Assembly (NCBI RefSeq): GCF_020882245.1 | Contig: NC_083598.1 | Span: forward strand, 91,579,714 to 91,643,713 | DNA length: 64,000 nt | Reading direction: 5' to 3' | Origin: Rhopalosiphum padi | Lineage: Eukaryota > Arthropoda > Insecta > Hemiptera > Aphididae | Shown here: piece after piece, positions 62,465 through 64,000 of the stretch | Position numbering within the stretch: the stretch's first letter is position 1 | Layout: each line of letters opens with the position of its first letter | Notes under the pieces: generated by a model | What the model was told of the DNA's origin: nothing | Database searches by the model: none | The model's input: the letters and a program-made list of their open reading frames with translations, nothing else | Position numbers and translations under genes: made by a program

Positions 62465-63086
62465 CTGAAAAAATAAACTATATCAGTATTGAATAAAATT
62501 AAATAAAATTAAATATTGATATAAAAAAAAGCTGTTTTAAAAGACATCCATAAAAATAAAGCAATATATTATATTAATGAATAAAAAACTTGACTATAAA
62601 AATACATAAGGATAAGTATTATTTATAAGGATTCACTTTGAAGTAAGAAAAATTACAAGTTTTATAAATAATTTATGTATATATGAAAAACAAAGAATAC
62701 TTAATTTTGCACATATGCCAAATAATAATTATAATATAATAATATATATTTAAAACACATGGGTACAAATTATAATAATATTAATTTTAATTCATGATTA
62801 GAATATAAGATTTTACATTCAAAATGAATTATATTTTTAAAATAGGTTTTTATTATAAAAAATATTACCTAATATGTTTTGTTTTATACTAGTTATCACA
62901 TAATTTTAGTAAAAAATCATCACATTGTATAGCTTAATTATTAACATTTTGTTTTCCAATAAAGAAATCAATATTGTATTAAAAATAAATACATTTAAAT
63001 ACAAACAAAATTCCAAATTATCCTTATCCTTATTATTTAAAAAATTTGTAATTTAGAATATACCCATGACCTATCAATCATAGTTA

Positions 63087-63227
63087 TTGCAGCAAACGAA
63101 TTGCGTCCCATGATCCCTTTTTCATACTAATTGCGTTCGATGTAAATACTTTAATTTCCTTTCCATTTAATACAGACTTAGGACAATCAATAGCAACATT
63201 ACATATTATTATATTGCTAAAGGTAGG
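63087..63227 (-). other. short coding-like stretch of unknown origin
   Basis: A minus-strand frame of 47 codons between two TAA stops, with non-AT-driven composition: it contains V-A-I-D-C-P-K-S-V-L-N-G-K-E-I and ends S-W-D-A-I-R-L-L-Q. The protein is not recognised. It has no start codon near its beginning and no acceptor in the array's phase. It may be a fragment of a transposon or dead gene. Confidence 0.3.
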
Positions 63228-63847
63228 TTAAAAATATTATTTTTCATTGTTTCGTAATTATATACATCAAAAATATTGTTTTCGTCGTTAATTTATTAAA
63301 CTAATTAAAATAGGTAATAAAAAATATAAGTAAGATTAGATGTTCGTATTAATACATTAAAATGTTATTATAATACTATTAATGGATTGGTAAAAATTTG
63401 AATGATACAGTTTTGATATAATCAAAACATGTTATTTCGTTCACGTCATTAATATTATTTTTTATAAATTCTGAATTCAGAGATGCAAGTAATCGGGGTG
63501 CAATATTAGTATAGTCGTATAGAAAAACCAGATTTGATTTAATCTATTCTGTATTTTCACTGACCAAATAATATACTCGATAACAAATGTGAATTGATAC
63601 ACATTTTTAATTAAATTTTTTGACCATGTATTCAAAATACACAATAATCCTATATTATAGGTATTAGTGAATTAAGTATTTTAGTTAATGTTCATATAAT
63701 TAATATTAGGAACAGATTTTTTAACTGGGTAATTGTATTACATATTTTCTAGAGAAAAGTTAATATTTTATGAAGTAGGTACTATAATATAATAATCGAT
63801 TAAGTAATATTACATATTATATTAAAAATATTTTAATAAAAACATTT

Positions 63848-64000
63848 TTATACAATAACTCCATGAATTAATCCAAGATGCCCTTTTAAATGATGCGAAT
63901 GCTTGAACGATTTATTGCAATAACTACACACAAATAATCCTAAAATACCACATTCATATTTAGTATGTCTAACCAAATGAAATTTATTCTTGTACTTGCG
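63848..64000 (-). CDS. lola: lola-like alternative 3' terminal zinc-finger exon 28 (cut by the window edge)
   Basis: The last 50 codons of a further exon, stop TAA at 63848. The visible part starts inside the loop of finger 1 (R-K-Y-K-N-K-F-H-L-V-R, then H12 and C17), which fits the 12-residue class. Finger 2 is C25, C28, H41, H46, contact residues H, H, H, G. The first two cysteines of finger 1, the leader and the acceptor are beyond position 64000. Its presence shows that the array continues past the window. Confidence 0.8.
   Translation of the reverse strand, partial: RKYKNKFHLVRHTKYECGILGLFVCSYCNKSFKHSHHLKGHLGLIHGVIV

Noticed and set aside
1..64000. tRNA, rRNA or other structured RNA genes
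   Set aside because: No cloverleaf, box A/B pair or rRNA-like stretch was recognised by eye; a covariance-model scan would be needed to exclude them.

Overview
The window is AT-rich invertebrate nuclear DNA, most likely from an insect and possibly an aphid or another hemipteran. The evidence is the intron-rich layout, the insect-type telomere motif (AACCT)n inside one repeat, and decayed insect-type transposons: BEL/Pao, jockey-like LINE, hAT-like and MULE-like. Nothing bacterial was seen. The species is an inference.

The dominant content is one remarkable array on the minus strand: 28 short exons, each ending in its own stop codon and each encoding one C2HC finger followed by one C2H2 finger. 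All 27 complete exons start right after an AG acceptor, and all in the same phase: two bases complete a codon, then the frame opens. None has its own promoter-proximal domain or credible start codon. This is the architecture of the variable 3' end of longitudinals lacking (lola), a BTB/POZ transcription factor in which a constant 5' part is spliced to one of many terminal zinc-finger exons. The constant BTB exons are not in the window and should lie beyond position 64000, upstream on the minus strand. The rightmost exon is cut by the window edge, so the array continues.

Layout: 0.1-16.9 kb holds eleven exons, mostly with a 12-residue first-finger loop (class A; the exon at 8.4 kb is class B). 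17-30.9 kb is exon-poor: two jockey-like LINE fragments, one exon at 22.3 kb, and a truncated BEL/Pao element with two LTRs at 24.6-28.8 kb. 30.9-35.2 kb has one exon, one probable dead exon and several hAT-like MITEs. 35.2-62.5 kb is a dense run of exons with a 15-residue first-finger loop and a recurring W..L...DPA.CPN leader (class B), with one class A exon (58.9 kb) among them, one probable eroded exon at 44.8 kb and a MULE-like element at 41.9-43.3 kb. The last exon (63.8 kb) is class A.

The exons work as mutually exclusive 3' ends: each would give the same BTB protein a different DNA-reading finger pair. The four predicted base-contact positions of the second finger differ in every exon, so the array looks like a repertoire of DNA specificities. 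The spaces between exons are AT-rich intron, UTR and transposon debris with no other convincing gene.
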